Of a stretch of DNA of 7,872 nt, positions 1 to 5,545 are shown one piece after another. Each line of letters starts with the position of its first letter. The first letter of the stretch is position 1. Below the pieces are notes generated by a model. It saw only the letters and a program-made list of their open reading frames with translations. It ran no database searches and was not told the origin of the DNA. Location of the stretch: contig CAZOKM010000082.1 in assembly GCA_964580405.1 (NCBI GenBank), positions 1-7,872 of the forward strand, given 5' to 3'. The translations under genes and the position numbers were made by a program. Origin of the DNA: JAGTRI01 sp964580405 (GTDB lineage Archaea > Thermoproteota > Bathyarchaeia > Bathyarchaeales > DTEX01).

Positions 1-182
1 CTCTTAAGGTATTCTTTACAGAGGCTGACCGAAACCTCGTTCATTATGCTGTCGCAGATCGTGTCCGGGTGGCCGAGTCCCTTCCGCTCAACCACCTCGA
101 TCCTCTGATTTTGTAACGGGGTCTGTTTTAAAGCTGCAACGACGATGTTCCTCAACGAAGATACACCAACCGAATTTTTCAT
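1..182 (-). CDS. mat: S-adenosylmethionine synthetase, archaeal type (5' part only)
   Basis: This is the N-terminal 60 codons of a minus-strand gene that runs off the left edge; the ATG is at 182-180. It would make S-adenosylmethionine from methionine and ATP in the cytoplasm. The translation begins MKNSVGVSSLRNIVV and continues with VVERKGLGHPDTICDSI and a later LCKEYL. From memory, archaeal methionine adenosyltransferases start near RNI(I/V)V and carry VERKGLGHPDSICDGI followed by ALCK, so the match is close and unlike bacterial MetK. The N-terminus has about nine extra residues before the usual RNIVV start; I see no in-frame ATG nearer to it. A TATA-like stretch lies about 22 bp upstream, suggesting a leaderless mRNA. 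The gene is divergent from the XRE-CBS regulator. The rest of the protein cannot be judged. Confidence 0.88.
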   Translation of the reverse strand, partial: MKNSVGVSSLRNIVVAALKQTPLQNQRIEVVERKGLGHPDTICDSIMNEVSVSLCKEYLK

Positions 183-197
183 GAGATAACAACTTCT

Positions 198-210
198 CTA
201 AATATATATC
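198..210 (-). promoter_or_regulatory. TATA-like promoter of mat
   Basis: Read on the minus strand, this stretch is gatatatatttag. Its centre near 205 is about 22 bp before the mat ATG at 182. Archaeal TATA boxes are centred about 26 bp before the transcription start, so a leaderless or nearly leaderless transcript is expected. No Shine-Dalgarno sequence is visible between this element and the ATG, which agrees with that. Confidence 0.45.
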
Positions 211-246
211 TTACGGAATAAAAAATCACCGAAACATGCATTATCC

Positions 247-257
247 AATATTTTATC
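247..257 (+). promoter_or_regulatory. Possible TATA element for the XRE-CBS regulator
   Basis: The AT-rich stretch aatattttatc lies about 95 bp before the GTG start at 347. If used, it would place transcription start near 278, inside the inverted-repeat array at 268-292, and leave a leader of about 70 nt ending in the ggggg Shine-Dalgarno at 335-339. This is a weak call; other AT-rich stretches (for example near 296-300) are possible. Confidence 0.25.
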
Positions 258-267
258 TTGCATTTTG

Positions 268-292
268 CAGAAAAATTTCTGAACAACAGAAA
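268..292. repeat. Alternating inverted half-sites, candidate operator
   Basis: Three copies of one 6-bp half-site stand in alternating orientation: CAGAAA at 268-273, its complement TTTCTG at 276-281, and CAGAAA again at 287-292. The spacers are 2 and 5 bp. The array lies in the divergent mat/XRE-CBS control region, 55 bp before the regulator's start. The perfect half-sites are seen directly; that they form an operator, perhaps for the adjacent XRE-type protein, is inference. Confidence 0.45.
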
Positions 293-346
293 GACTGATA
301 TGAGCATGACGCGCATATTGCATACAAAATAACTGGGGGTTATCGT

Positions 347-889
347 GTGCCCATCACCGGCTCACTGCTGAAGAGGAAGCGGCTCGAAGCGAACCTGACG
401 CAAAGCCAGCTCGCAAAGCTCGTGGGGGTCACGCAGGCTCACATAGCGAAGATTGAGGGCGAAAAGGTCGACCCGAGGCTGTCCACAGTCAACAAAATAC
501 TGGAGATTCTCGACGGCGGAAAAGGGCGGACGTGCGCAGAAATCATGACCCGAGACGTGATCTCGACGCACCCGAAGGACAGGATTCAGGAGGCAAGCGA
601 AACCATGGTCAGGCACGCCGTTTCCCAGCTGCCAATCGTCGAGGACGGCAAAGTCGTAGGCATGATCACCGAAAAGTCAATCGTGAAGAACTTGGACCCG
701 AACATAGCCGACGAGCTCGTCGAAAACGTCATGGAACCGCCTCTGCCCAGCGTCCCCGAAGACACGGACATCAACACGATAAGACCGTTGCTGGAGGCGC
801 ACTCAGGGGTCTTGGTCACGAAAAGAGGCAAACTCGCGGGCATAATAACGCGTTCCGACCTCCTGAAAGTCGTCTCAAGCACCGTCTAG
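347..889 (+). CDS. XRE-family HTH regulator with C-terminal CBS pair
   Basis: This 180-residue protein is a predicted cytoplasmic DNA-binding regulator that senses a ligand, probably an adenosyl nucleotide, through its CBS domains. Residues about 6-56 form an XRE/Cro-type helix-turn-helix (LTQSQLAKLVGVTQAHIAKIE), followed by CBS1 at about 64-116 (IMTRDVIST, then LPIVEDGKVVGMIT) and CBS2 at about 124-176 (VENVMEPPLPSV, then GKLAGIITRSDLLK). The order and length match the archaeal family of regulators with C-terminal CBS domains. The start is GTG at 347, supported by ggggg at 335-339; a GTG at 345 is out of frame. It is divergent from mat and lies only 12 nt before the phosphodiesterase gene, so the two are probably co-transcribed. 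Its target and ligand cannot be read from the sequence. An autoregulatory role through the repeats at 268-292 is possible. Confidence 0.9.
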   Translation: MPITGSLLKRKRLEANLTQSQLAKLVGVTQAHIAKIEGEKVDPRLSTVNKILEILDGGKGRTCAEIMTRDVISTHPKDRIQEASETMVRHAVSQLPIVEDGKVVGMITEKSIVKNLDPNIADELVENVMEPPLPSVPEDTDINTIRPLLEAHSGVLVTKRGKLAGIITRSDLLKVVSSTV

Positions 890-901
890 GAGGCAAACCG
901 C

Positions 902-1204
902 ATGCTTCGAATCGGCCATAGAGGAGCAAATGACGACGAACCAGAAAACACGCTGTGCAGCTTCCAGAAGGCTCTGGAAATCGGCGTTGACGCAGTCGAG
1001 TTCGACGTGAGACGAGCCGGAAGCGGCGAACTGGTAGTCATCCACGACGACAAGGTTGACCGAACGACAAATGGTTCCGGCGCAGTCAGCAGTTTTACCC
1101 TAGACGAGATAAGACGGCTCACCGCCGAGAAAGGTGAAAGAATCCCCACCCTAGATGAGGCACTCGACTACCTAGGCAACAAGATAAAACTCATAATGAA
1201 CTGA
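902..1204 (+). CDS. Glycerophosphodiester phosphodiesterase, N-terminal part (frameshifted)
   Basis: This 100-residue frame is the N-terminal half of a GDPD-family enzyme, which hydrolyses glycerophosphodiesters to an alcohol and glycerol-3-phosphate in a metal-dependent TIM barrel. Visible motifs are GHRGA (residues 5-9) with PENT at 14-17, EFD at 33-35, HDD at 48-50 and RTTNGSG at 54-60; these include the catalytic histidines and metal-ligand acids of the family. The ATG at 902 has a strong AGGAGG at 888-893 that overlaps the stop codon of the upstream XRE-CBS gene. The frame ends at TGA 1202-1204, just before a conserved ELK motif that continues in another frame. No signal peptide is visible, so a cytoplasmic enzyme is likely. 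Alone, this fragment lacks half the barrel and should be inactive. Together with the next entry it makes a normal-length enzyme of about 223 residues. Confidence 0.85.
   Translation: MLRIGHRGANDDEPENTLCSFQKALEIGVDAVEFDVRRAGSGELVVIHDDKVDRTTNGSGAVSSFTLDEIRRLTAEKGERIPTLDEALDYLGNKIKLIMN
1196..1204 (+). other. Apparent one-base deletion (frameshift point) in the GDPD gene
   Basis: The reading KIKLIM ends at ATG 1196-1198 and then meets AAC TGA. Reading GAA CTG AAG from the G at 1198 instead gives ELKETG, the expected conserved continuation. One extra G after the ATG would restore LIMELKETG without loss of any residue. The change would turn GG into G, which is a common sequencing error and also a common mutation. 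Confidence 0.75.
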
Positions 1205-1569
1205 AGGAAACCGGACTCGAAGAAGACCTCCTGGTGGCAATACATAAGAGAAACTTGACAAAAAGCGTGATAATCGTCTCGTTCCACGAAGAGGCGCTGC
1301 GCAAAACGAAAGCCGTAGATCCCGAAGTAGAAACTGGGCTACTCTACGTCAAACACAGGGACGCCGTGAACGCCGCCCTCGACTTGGGCGCAGGATACAT
1401 TCTTCCGCTTTACCGGTTCACTCACTCGAAACTAATCCAGAAAGCGCACGAAAACGGGCTGAAGGTCATAGTCTGGACGATTAATAGCCGCGAGGAAGCC
1501 GCCCAGTACGCCGCGAAGGGCGTTGACGGCATCGCAAGCGACAAGCCCACCATACTAGTGGACCTGTAG
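1198..1569 (+). CDS. Glycerophosphodiester phosphodiesterase, C-terminal part (frameshifted)
   Basis: This is the second half of the split GDPD enzyme, about 123 residues beginning at ELKETGLEEDLL. If translated on its own it would have to start internally, for example at GTG 1234, where no good ribosome site is visible. The ELK glutamate at the junction corresponds to a conserved metal-ligand position in the family. Further GDPD hallmarks are VIIVSFHEEALRK, the strand-like KVIVWTIN and the C-terminal GVDGIASDKP. Codon use matches the N-terminal half and no further stops or shifts are seen, which suggests a recent lesion or an assembly error rather than old decay. The stop at 1567-1569 lies 52 nt from the end of the convergent nadE gene. 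Confidence 0.82.
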   Translation, partial: ELKETGLEEDLLVAIHKRNLTKSVIIVSFHEEALRKTKAVDPEVETGLLYVKHRDAVNAALDLGAGYILPLYRFTHSKLIQKAHENGLKVIVWTINSREEAAQYAAKGVDGIASDKPTILVDL

Positions 1570-1589
1570 GCTTATGCGTTAGCTGGAGA

Positions 1590-1605
1590 AGACGCTTCGC
1601 CGTCT
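1590..1605. terminator. Small hairpin between convergent genes
   Basis: AGACG at 1590-1594 and CGTCT at 1601-1605 form a perfect 5-bp stem with a 6-nt loop in the 52-nt gap between the GDPD and nadE stop codons. Its position suits a bidirectional transcript end, but the stem is short and the following bases are only mildly T-rich. This is a weak call. Confidence 0.25.
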
Positions 1606-1621
1606 ACTTGCTTTAGCGTTT

Positions 1622-3289
1622 CTAGCCGCTGTAGCGGTTGACGATGGGCATCTTCCACCCGATGCCGAAGGCCTGTTTCGTGATTTTTATGCAGGGAACC
1701 GCCTGCCACCTCTTGTACTCGGCTCTTCGTATTCTCCTGTAGACGTCCTCCACAACGGCTTCGGGGTAGCCCTCCTCGACTAGCTCCCTTCTGCTTCGGT
1801 GGTGCTCGATTATCTCGTCGACCATGGGGCTGACGACGTCGAAGTCGAAGGGGTCGAACTGGTCCTCCTTCAGCTCAGGCGACGGCTTCTTCTTGAGCAC
1901 GCCCTCAGGTATCACCTGCCGACCGGCCTTCCTGTTAACGTACCCCGCGAGCCTGTAAACGTCGAGCTTGCTCACGTCCCCAAGCGCCCCCAGCCCGCCA
2001 GCCATGTCCCCGTAAAGCGTGCAGTACCCCAACGCGAGCTCAGTCTTGTTCCCCGTGTTCAGGACGAGGATTTTCAGGGACTTAAGGCGGTTCGAGATGT
2101 CCATGAGGCAGTTGCCCCGTGTCCTGGGCTGGATGTTCTCGTCCGCAATCGGGTCGTCCTCTGCTTTTGGAATCCTGTAATGTTGCCTGATTGCTTCGAG
2201 CGGTTCCTCTAGGACCCTCCTGTAGCTGTCCACAATGGTCTGCACCGGGAACTTGACGAAACAGATTCCCAAGTTGTTAGCAAGCTCTTCCGCGTCGGTC
2301 CTGCTGTGTTCGCTCGAGAACTTGGACGGCATGGAAACACCGATGACGTTCCCTTTCCCCAGAGCCTCAACCGCGATGCAGGTCGTCAGCGAAGAATCGA
2401 TTCCGCCGCTCATTCCAACGACAGCTTTCTCAAAGCCAGTCTTCCTGTAGTAGTCGCGGACGCCCAGCACAAGCGCGTTGAACTTTTCTTCTTCCCTATC
2501 GTATTCTGGAACGACGACCTTGGGCGCTGTCCAGTTCTCGCTGTTGAAATTGACGAAGATAATGTCTTCTTGGAACTGCTTCCCGAACGCGACAACGTTC
2601 CCTTCAGCGTCCACAGCCATGCTTTGCCCGTCGAAGACGAGTTCGTCCTGACCGCCCACAAGGTTAACGTAAACGATGGGGACGTGCAGTTTCCGTGCCT
2701 TTTCTTTTAGAAGCCTCTCGCGCTCGAACCTTTTTCCGCCGTAAAAGGGCGACGCCGAAATGTTTATTATTAATTGTGCTCCGCGCTCGACGAGAATGTC
2801 CGTGACTTTGGTCCTGTATTCTTGGTCCCACAGGTCCTCGCAGATTTCGACGCCCAGCTTGATCTGTCTTCCATCCAATCCAACGGCTATTGGCTTGATC
2901 TCGTCTTCGTTCGCTTGAACGAAGTACCTGTCCTCGTCGAAAACGTCGTACGTGGGCAAAAGCGCCTTATGCACTACGCCAGAAAGTCTATTCCCTTTGA
3001 CGATGGCTGCGGCGTTGAACAGCCTCTCATCTTTGGAATCGACAAAGCCGATGACGCAGACAATGCTTGCGTTCTTTTCGACAATCTCGTTTAGCGTCTC
3101 TTTGTTCTCTTTAACGAACGATTTATCGTGCAGCAGATCCTGAGGCGGATAACCGGTGACGGCCAGTTCGGGGAACACGACCAAGTCGGCTTTCCGTCTT
3201 TTCGCTTCTTTGATGTACTCCGTGATTTTTTCAGCGTTTCCTCTCAGGTCGCCCACTGTCGAGTTAATTTGAGCCAGTGCGAATATCAT
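1622..3289 (-). CDS. nadE: Glutamine-dependent NAD+ synthetase
   Basis: This 555-residue cytoplasmic enzyme makes the last step of NAD+ synthesis: ATP-dependent amidation of deamido-NAD+ with ammonia released from glutamine. Residues about 1-250 are a nitrilase-fold glutaminase with the Glu-Lys-Cys triad at E41 (VVFPELAVTGYPPQDLL), K108 (VVHKALLPTY) and C150 (LGVEICEDLWD). Residues about 265-550 are the synthetase, with the ATP PP-loop SGGIDSS at 294-300, RTRGN at 389-393 and NTGNKTELALGYCTLYGD at 411-428. Domain order and length fit a complete two-domain enzyme. The start at 3289 places the first nitrilase strand (MIFALAQINSTVGD) at the N-terminus, as usual for the family. An AT-rich TATA-like stretch is centred about 27 bp upstream, so the mRNA may be leaderless. 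It lies downstream of amt on the same strand, but 184 bp apart, with a hairpin between them. The glutaminase domain ties it to the nitrogen theme of the window. Confidence 0.95.
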   Translation of the reverse strand: MIFALAQINSTVGDLRGNAEKITEYIKEAKRRKADLVVFPELAVTGYPPQDLLHDKSFVKENKETLNEIVEKNASIVCVIGFVDSKDERLFNAAAIVKGNRLSGVVHKALLPTYDVFDEDRYFVQANEDEIKPIAVGLDGRQIKLGVEICEDLWDQEYRTKVTDILVERGAQLIINISASPFYGGKRFERERLLKEKARKLHVPIVYVNLVGGQDELVFDGQSMAVDAEGNVVAFGKQFQEDIIFVNFNSENWTAPKVVVPEYDREEEKFNALVLGVRDYYRKTGFEKAVVGMSGGIDSSLTTCIAVEALGKGNVIGVSMPSKFSSEHSRTDAEELANNLGICFVKFPVQTIVDSYRRVLEEPLEAIRQHYRIPKAEDDPIADENIQPRTRGNCLMDISNRLKSLKILVLNTGNKTELALGYCTLYGDMAGGLGALGDVSKLDVYRLAGYVNRKAGRQVIPEGVLKKKPSPELKEDQFDPFDFDVVSPMVDEIIEHHRSRRELVEEGYPEAVVEDVYRRIRRAEYKRWQAVPCIKITKQAFGIGWKMPIVNRYSG

Positions 3290-3310
3290 ACAGAAGCCCT
3301 AGGCTTTTCC

Positions 3311-3335
3311 TTATTTTTTAGGATTCTTAAGAACC
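3311..3335 (-). promoter_or_regulatory. Predicted nadE promoter with adjacent palindrome
   Basis: On the minus strand, taaaaaataa (3320-3311) is centred about 27 bp before the nadE ATG, the spacing expected for a TATA box of a leaderless mRNA. Immediately upstream is a perfect 10-bp palindrome, TTCTTAAGAA at 3324-3333, with one more matching pair outside a single mismatch. A regulator bound there would overlap the BRE position. The palindrome is seen; its role is inference. Confidence 0.4.
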
Positions 3336-3393
3336 TTATGATGGAATCCCAAAATCTAGAATGCGAATTGCTCAAAAAGGGAAATAATGAGCG

Positions 3394-3448
3394 ATTCACA
3401 GCAGGTTGTCATTATAGAATATTCCTATTTCACTAGTCTGCTGTGAAT
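3394..3448. repeat. Perfect 11-bp inverted repeat in the amt 3' region
   Basis: ATTCACAGCAG at 3394-3404 and CTGCTGTGAAT at 3438-3448 are perfect inverse complements separated by 33 nt. The element lies 26-80 nt past the amt stop codon, so in the amt transcript it would form a long stem-loop. It could be a 3' end processing or stabilising structure, or a very short element with terminal inverted repeats. I see no target-site duplication beside it and no coding capacity within it. Confidence 0.55.
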
Positions 3449-3473
3449 TTAGTTGTCGTGTGGCTGAGACTTT

Positions 3474-4700
3474 CTAGTCAGAGCTATACGCTTCTTCTCC
3501 GTGCTGGCTCTGGTCCAGACCTTTCTCTTCGTCTTCGGGGCTTACTCTTAATGGCGTGATGAGACTAATCAATTTAAGCAGAAAGTATGAACCGAAGAAC
3601 GCATAAGCTGCAACGACGAGGACCGTTATCAGCTGGACAAACAGTTGCTGGGGGTTACCGTAGAGCAAACCGTTAACGTTGTTTATTATCGCTGTAGCAA
3701 ACAAGCCTGTCGCCAACGACCCCCAGATTCCGCTGGCGCCGTGGCATGCGAAGACGTCCAGTGAATCGTCGATTTTTGTTCTTCCTGCACGCCAGTTCGA
3801 AACCAGATTTGAGAGGATACCTGCACCCAATCCGATGATTATCGAAGCGCTTACGTTAACGTAGCCAGAAGCAGGAGTGATTGCGACCAACCCGCAAACT
3901 GCACCTACTGAAATACCGACTCCGGATGGTTTCCCTTTCGTTACCCAATCCACAGTCATCCAACTTACTGCTGCAGATGCGGCTGACAAATTGGTGGTGA
4001 CAAGGGCATTGACAGCCAGCGAGTTTGCTGCAAGGGAACTTCCCGCGTTAAAGCCAAACCATCCGAACCACAATAATGCTGCCCCCAAAATAACGAACGG
4101 TATGTTGTTCGGCTTGAACCCTCCGTTGCTCATTTCAGGAGTCTTTCTCCTCCCAATGACCAAAGCGGCAGCCAAAGCTGAAAGACCTGCTGCGATGTGA
4201 ACGACTGTTCCGCCTGCAAAATCAATGGCGCCTAGTGACCGCAGCCAGCCACCTGTGTTCCACACCCAGTGAGCAATTGGCGAATAGATTAAAGTCGACC
4301 ATAAAATGATGAAAATCAGTAGCGAACGAAACTTTATTCTTTCTGCACACGCTCCGATAATTAATGCTGGCGTGATTGCTGCGAATTTCAACTGGAAGGC
4401 AAAGAATAAAAGCTCAGGAATCTCGGGTGCATAGGCACTTGTCGTGTTTATTCCGACATTGTTCAGCCCCGCGAGAGACAGGTCGCCGATAAAGCCGTTG
4501 ATGCTTGGACCGAATGCGAGGCTGTAACCCCACAGCGCCCATACTAGACTTACAACCGCGAAAATAATGAAACATTGGACCAGCGTTGAAACCAAGTTCT
4601 TTTTTCTAACAAGTCCTGCGTAGAAAAAGCCAAGGGCAGGCGTCATCAACATTACCAAAGCAGTGGCAGCCATTACCCATGCGATGTCTCCTGGGTTCAA
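3474..4700 (-). CDS. amt: Ammonium transporter (Amt/MEP/Rh family)
   Basis: This 408-residue integral membrane protein conducts ammonium or ammonia into the cell. It has about eleven hydrophobic segments. The first is IAWVMAATALVMLMTPALG, followed by the family signature FFYAGLVRKKN at 25-35. Conserved pore residues are visible: D160 near the ammonium site, and the twin histidines H168 (GGTVVHIAAGLSA) and H320 (DVFACHGASGIWG). The aromatic WFGWFGFNAGSS stretch is at 211-222. The C-terminal tail EEKGLDQSQHGEEAY resembles the regulatory tail that couples Amt trimers to GlnK, but no glnK gene is adjacent in this window. The start is TTG at 4700-4698, since an in-frame TAG lies two codons upstream and the family usually begins with this NPGDIAWV-like stretch; ggggg about 10 nt upstream could serve as ribosome site. 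It is read away from a 255-bp AT-rich control region and is followed by the inverted repeat at 3394-3448. Confidence 0.96.
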   Translation of the reverse strand: MNPGDIAWVMAATALVMLMTPALGFFYAGLVRKKNLVSTLVQCFIIFAVVSLVWALWGYSLAFGPSINGFIGDLSLAGLNNVGINTTSAYAPEIPELLFFAFQLKFAAITPALIIGACAERIKFRSLLIFIILWSTLIYSPIAHWVWNTGGWLRSLGAIDFAGGTVVHIAAGLSALAAALVIGRRKTPEMSNGGFKPNNIPFVILGAALLWFGWFGFNAGSSLAANSLAVNALVTTNLSAASAAVSWMTVDWVTKGKPSGVGISVGAVCGLVAITPASGYVNVSASIIIGLGAGILSNLVSNWRAGRTKIDDSLDVFACHGASGIWGSLATGLFATAIINNVNGLLYGNPQQLFVQLITVLVVAAYAFFGSYFLLKLISLITPLRVSPEDEEKGLDQSQHGEEAYSSD

Positions 4701-4791
4701 TTTCTATATGCCCCCGTCGTTAACGTCGACTGAATATTGTGGTGGAGTTCGTCATCGTGATCAAACTCGCTTTTGGATGCCTAAAAACCAC

Positions 4792-4820
4792 GTTCATAAT
4801 AAATGAAATAAATTGAACAT
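4792..4820. repeat. GTTCA inverted pair upstream of amt
   Basis: GTTCAT at 4792-4797 faces TGAACAT at 4814-4820, giving an inverted pair of GTTCA half-sites with a 17-bp gap. Within it, TTCAT at 4793-4797 also pairs with ATGAA at 4803-4807. The same half-site recurs as a tighter pair at 4857-4881. The two pair centres are about 64 bp apart, close to six helical turns. Confidence 0.4.
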
Positions 4821-4835
4821 CATTCATTATTCTGA
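4813..4835. promoter_or_regulatory. AT-rich element shared with the lrp/glnA control region
   Basis: This 23-bp stretch begins TTGAACATCATTCATTATT and resembles the segment at 6042-6070 between lrp and glnA. Both begin TTGAA, carry CATTCATT, and continue with an ATT-rich run and GA. Aligning them needs a few small gaps. A shared regulator site for the two nitrogen genes is possible, but AT-rich DNA makes chance similarity easy. Confidence 0.3.
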
Positions 4836-4856
4836 CGATTATCCTGTATAATCTCC

Positions 4857-4881
4857 TGTTCATCATGCCTTTCAATGAACA
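4857..4881. repeat. Perfect 7-bp inverted repeat, candidate amt operator
   Basis: TGTTCAT at 4857-4863 and ATGAACA at 4875-4881 are perfect inverse complements separated by 11 bp. The half-site spacing of about 18 bp suits a dimeric regulator contacting one or two turns of DNA. If the TATA-like stretch at 4891-4900 drives amt, transcription would start inside this repeat, near 4869, a position where a bound protein would repress. Confidence 0.45.
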
Positions 4882-4890
4882 AAGCAAGAA

Positions 4891-4900
4891 TAATATAAAC
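4891..4900 (-). promoter_or_regulatory. TATA-like element, candidate amt promoter
   Basis: On the minus strand this reads gtttatatta, close to the archaeal TATA consensus. It predicts transcription start near 4869 and a leader of about 170 nt before the TTG start of amt, which is long for an archaeon. A second AT-rich stretch around 4796-4813 could instead give a leader of about 75 nt. Apart from the repeats listed here I see no gene or RNA structure in the 255-bp gap. Confidence 0.35.
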
Positions 4901-4955
4901 ATATTTGTGAAGATTTCACAATTTTTCATAAAAATTCAGAATAAATAAAAGGGGA

Positions 4956-5501
4956 TCATTTATTTTTTGCAGTAACACGCATTTTCGTGATATTTTCCTT
5001 TATCTCAACCTTCAAACCCATGACTGAAAGAAACTCTTCAATGAAAATTTTAACGAATTTTTTTGTAACTTCTGACCCCAGAACTACCGTGAAATCGTTT
5101 TCCGAGTTTTTGGTAATTCTAAAAAAGTTGCAGGTTTCCAGCCGTTCCAACAAATCCTCAAGAGAATAGACTTTGTGCCCAAGTTGTTCTGCGTGGGACC
5201 TAGCCACCTCTCTGTGCTTTTGCCAAAAGGACTCTTTTTCGGGCGAAGATTCAACGAGACTCAGAAAGAGAAGCCAGTGGTCCACGTCTAAAATTACGTG
5301 TTCGCCCGAAAGAAGCATATCCATATAGCAGTACAGCCTTTCTCTGTTTTCAGGGTCAACCAGCGCCCTGTTTTCCTGATAAGACCGCAGAGCCTTCCTT
5401 ACCAGTTCACTTTGGGAAATCTTCATCTCCTTAACCATATTATCGAAAAGGATGTTCGTATCATCGTCCAGTGCGACTGTTACTCTCTTCGGGTTCTTCA
5501 T
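4956..5501 (-). CDS. Ribbon-helix-helix (CopG-type) protein with unassigned C-terminal region
   Basis: This 181-residue protein is a predicted DNA-binding regulator. Residues 5-11 (KRVTVAL) form the expected DNA-contacting strand, 13-26 the first helix and 29-44 (SQSELVRKALRSYQEN) the second helix of an RHH fold. The remaining 135 residues are far longer than in a minimal CopG and I do not recognise the family. A helical region at about 50-125 includes GEHVILDVDHWLLFL and histidines at 68, 75, 96, 103 and 109. Then comes an apparent strand-strand-helix-strand segment at 126-177 (NFFRITKNSENDFTVVL, then LKVEIKENITKMRV). It does not show the NikR nickel-site pattern. It is co-directional with lrp upstream (44 bp) and amt downstream (255 bp). 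A TATA-like stretch is 23 bp before the ATG. Nitrogen control is suggested by position only. Confidence 0.8.
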   Translation of the reverse strand: MKNPKRVTVALDDDTNILFDNMVKEMKISQSELVRKALRSYQENRALVDPENRERLYCYMDMLLSGEHVILDVDHWLLFLSLVESSPEKESFWQKHREVARSHAEQLGHKVYSLEDLLERLETCNFFRITKNSENDFTVVLGSEVTKKFVKIFIEEFLSVMGLKVEIKENITKMRVTAKNK

Positions 5502-5512
5502 GGCAAAGCACT

Positions 5513-5528
5513 ATTAATTGATTTAATC
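5513..5528 (-). promoter_or_regulatory. TATA-like promoter of the RHH gene, with short inverted repeat
   Basis: On the minus strand this reads gattaaatcaattaat; the part nearest the consensus is centred about 23 bp before the ATG at 5501, which suggests a leaderless transcript separate from lrp. ATTAA at 5513-5517 and TTAAT at 5523-5527 are inverse complements with a 5-bp gap. RHH proteins often bind short AT-rich repeats of this kind at their own promoters, so autoregulation is possible. Confidence 0.4.
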
Positions 5529-5545
5529 AGCATTTCTCGGAATTC

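Noticed and set aside
1799..2212. Plus-strand open frames inside nadE
   Set aside because: They lie antisense to a well-supported 555-residue enzyme, show no domain similarity and have codon patterns expected from the complement of a coding gene.
3394..3448. Insertion sequence or CRISPR repeat
   Set aside because: Only one inverted pair is present, with 33 nt between the arms, no transposase, no target duplication and no further direct repeats.
4720..4929. A 69-codon minus-strand open frame in the amt upstream region
   Set aside because: The translation shows no recognisable domain, the frame lies across the likely promoter and repeats of amt, no good ribosome site precedes it, and AT-rich intergenic DNA easily gives such frames.
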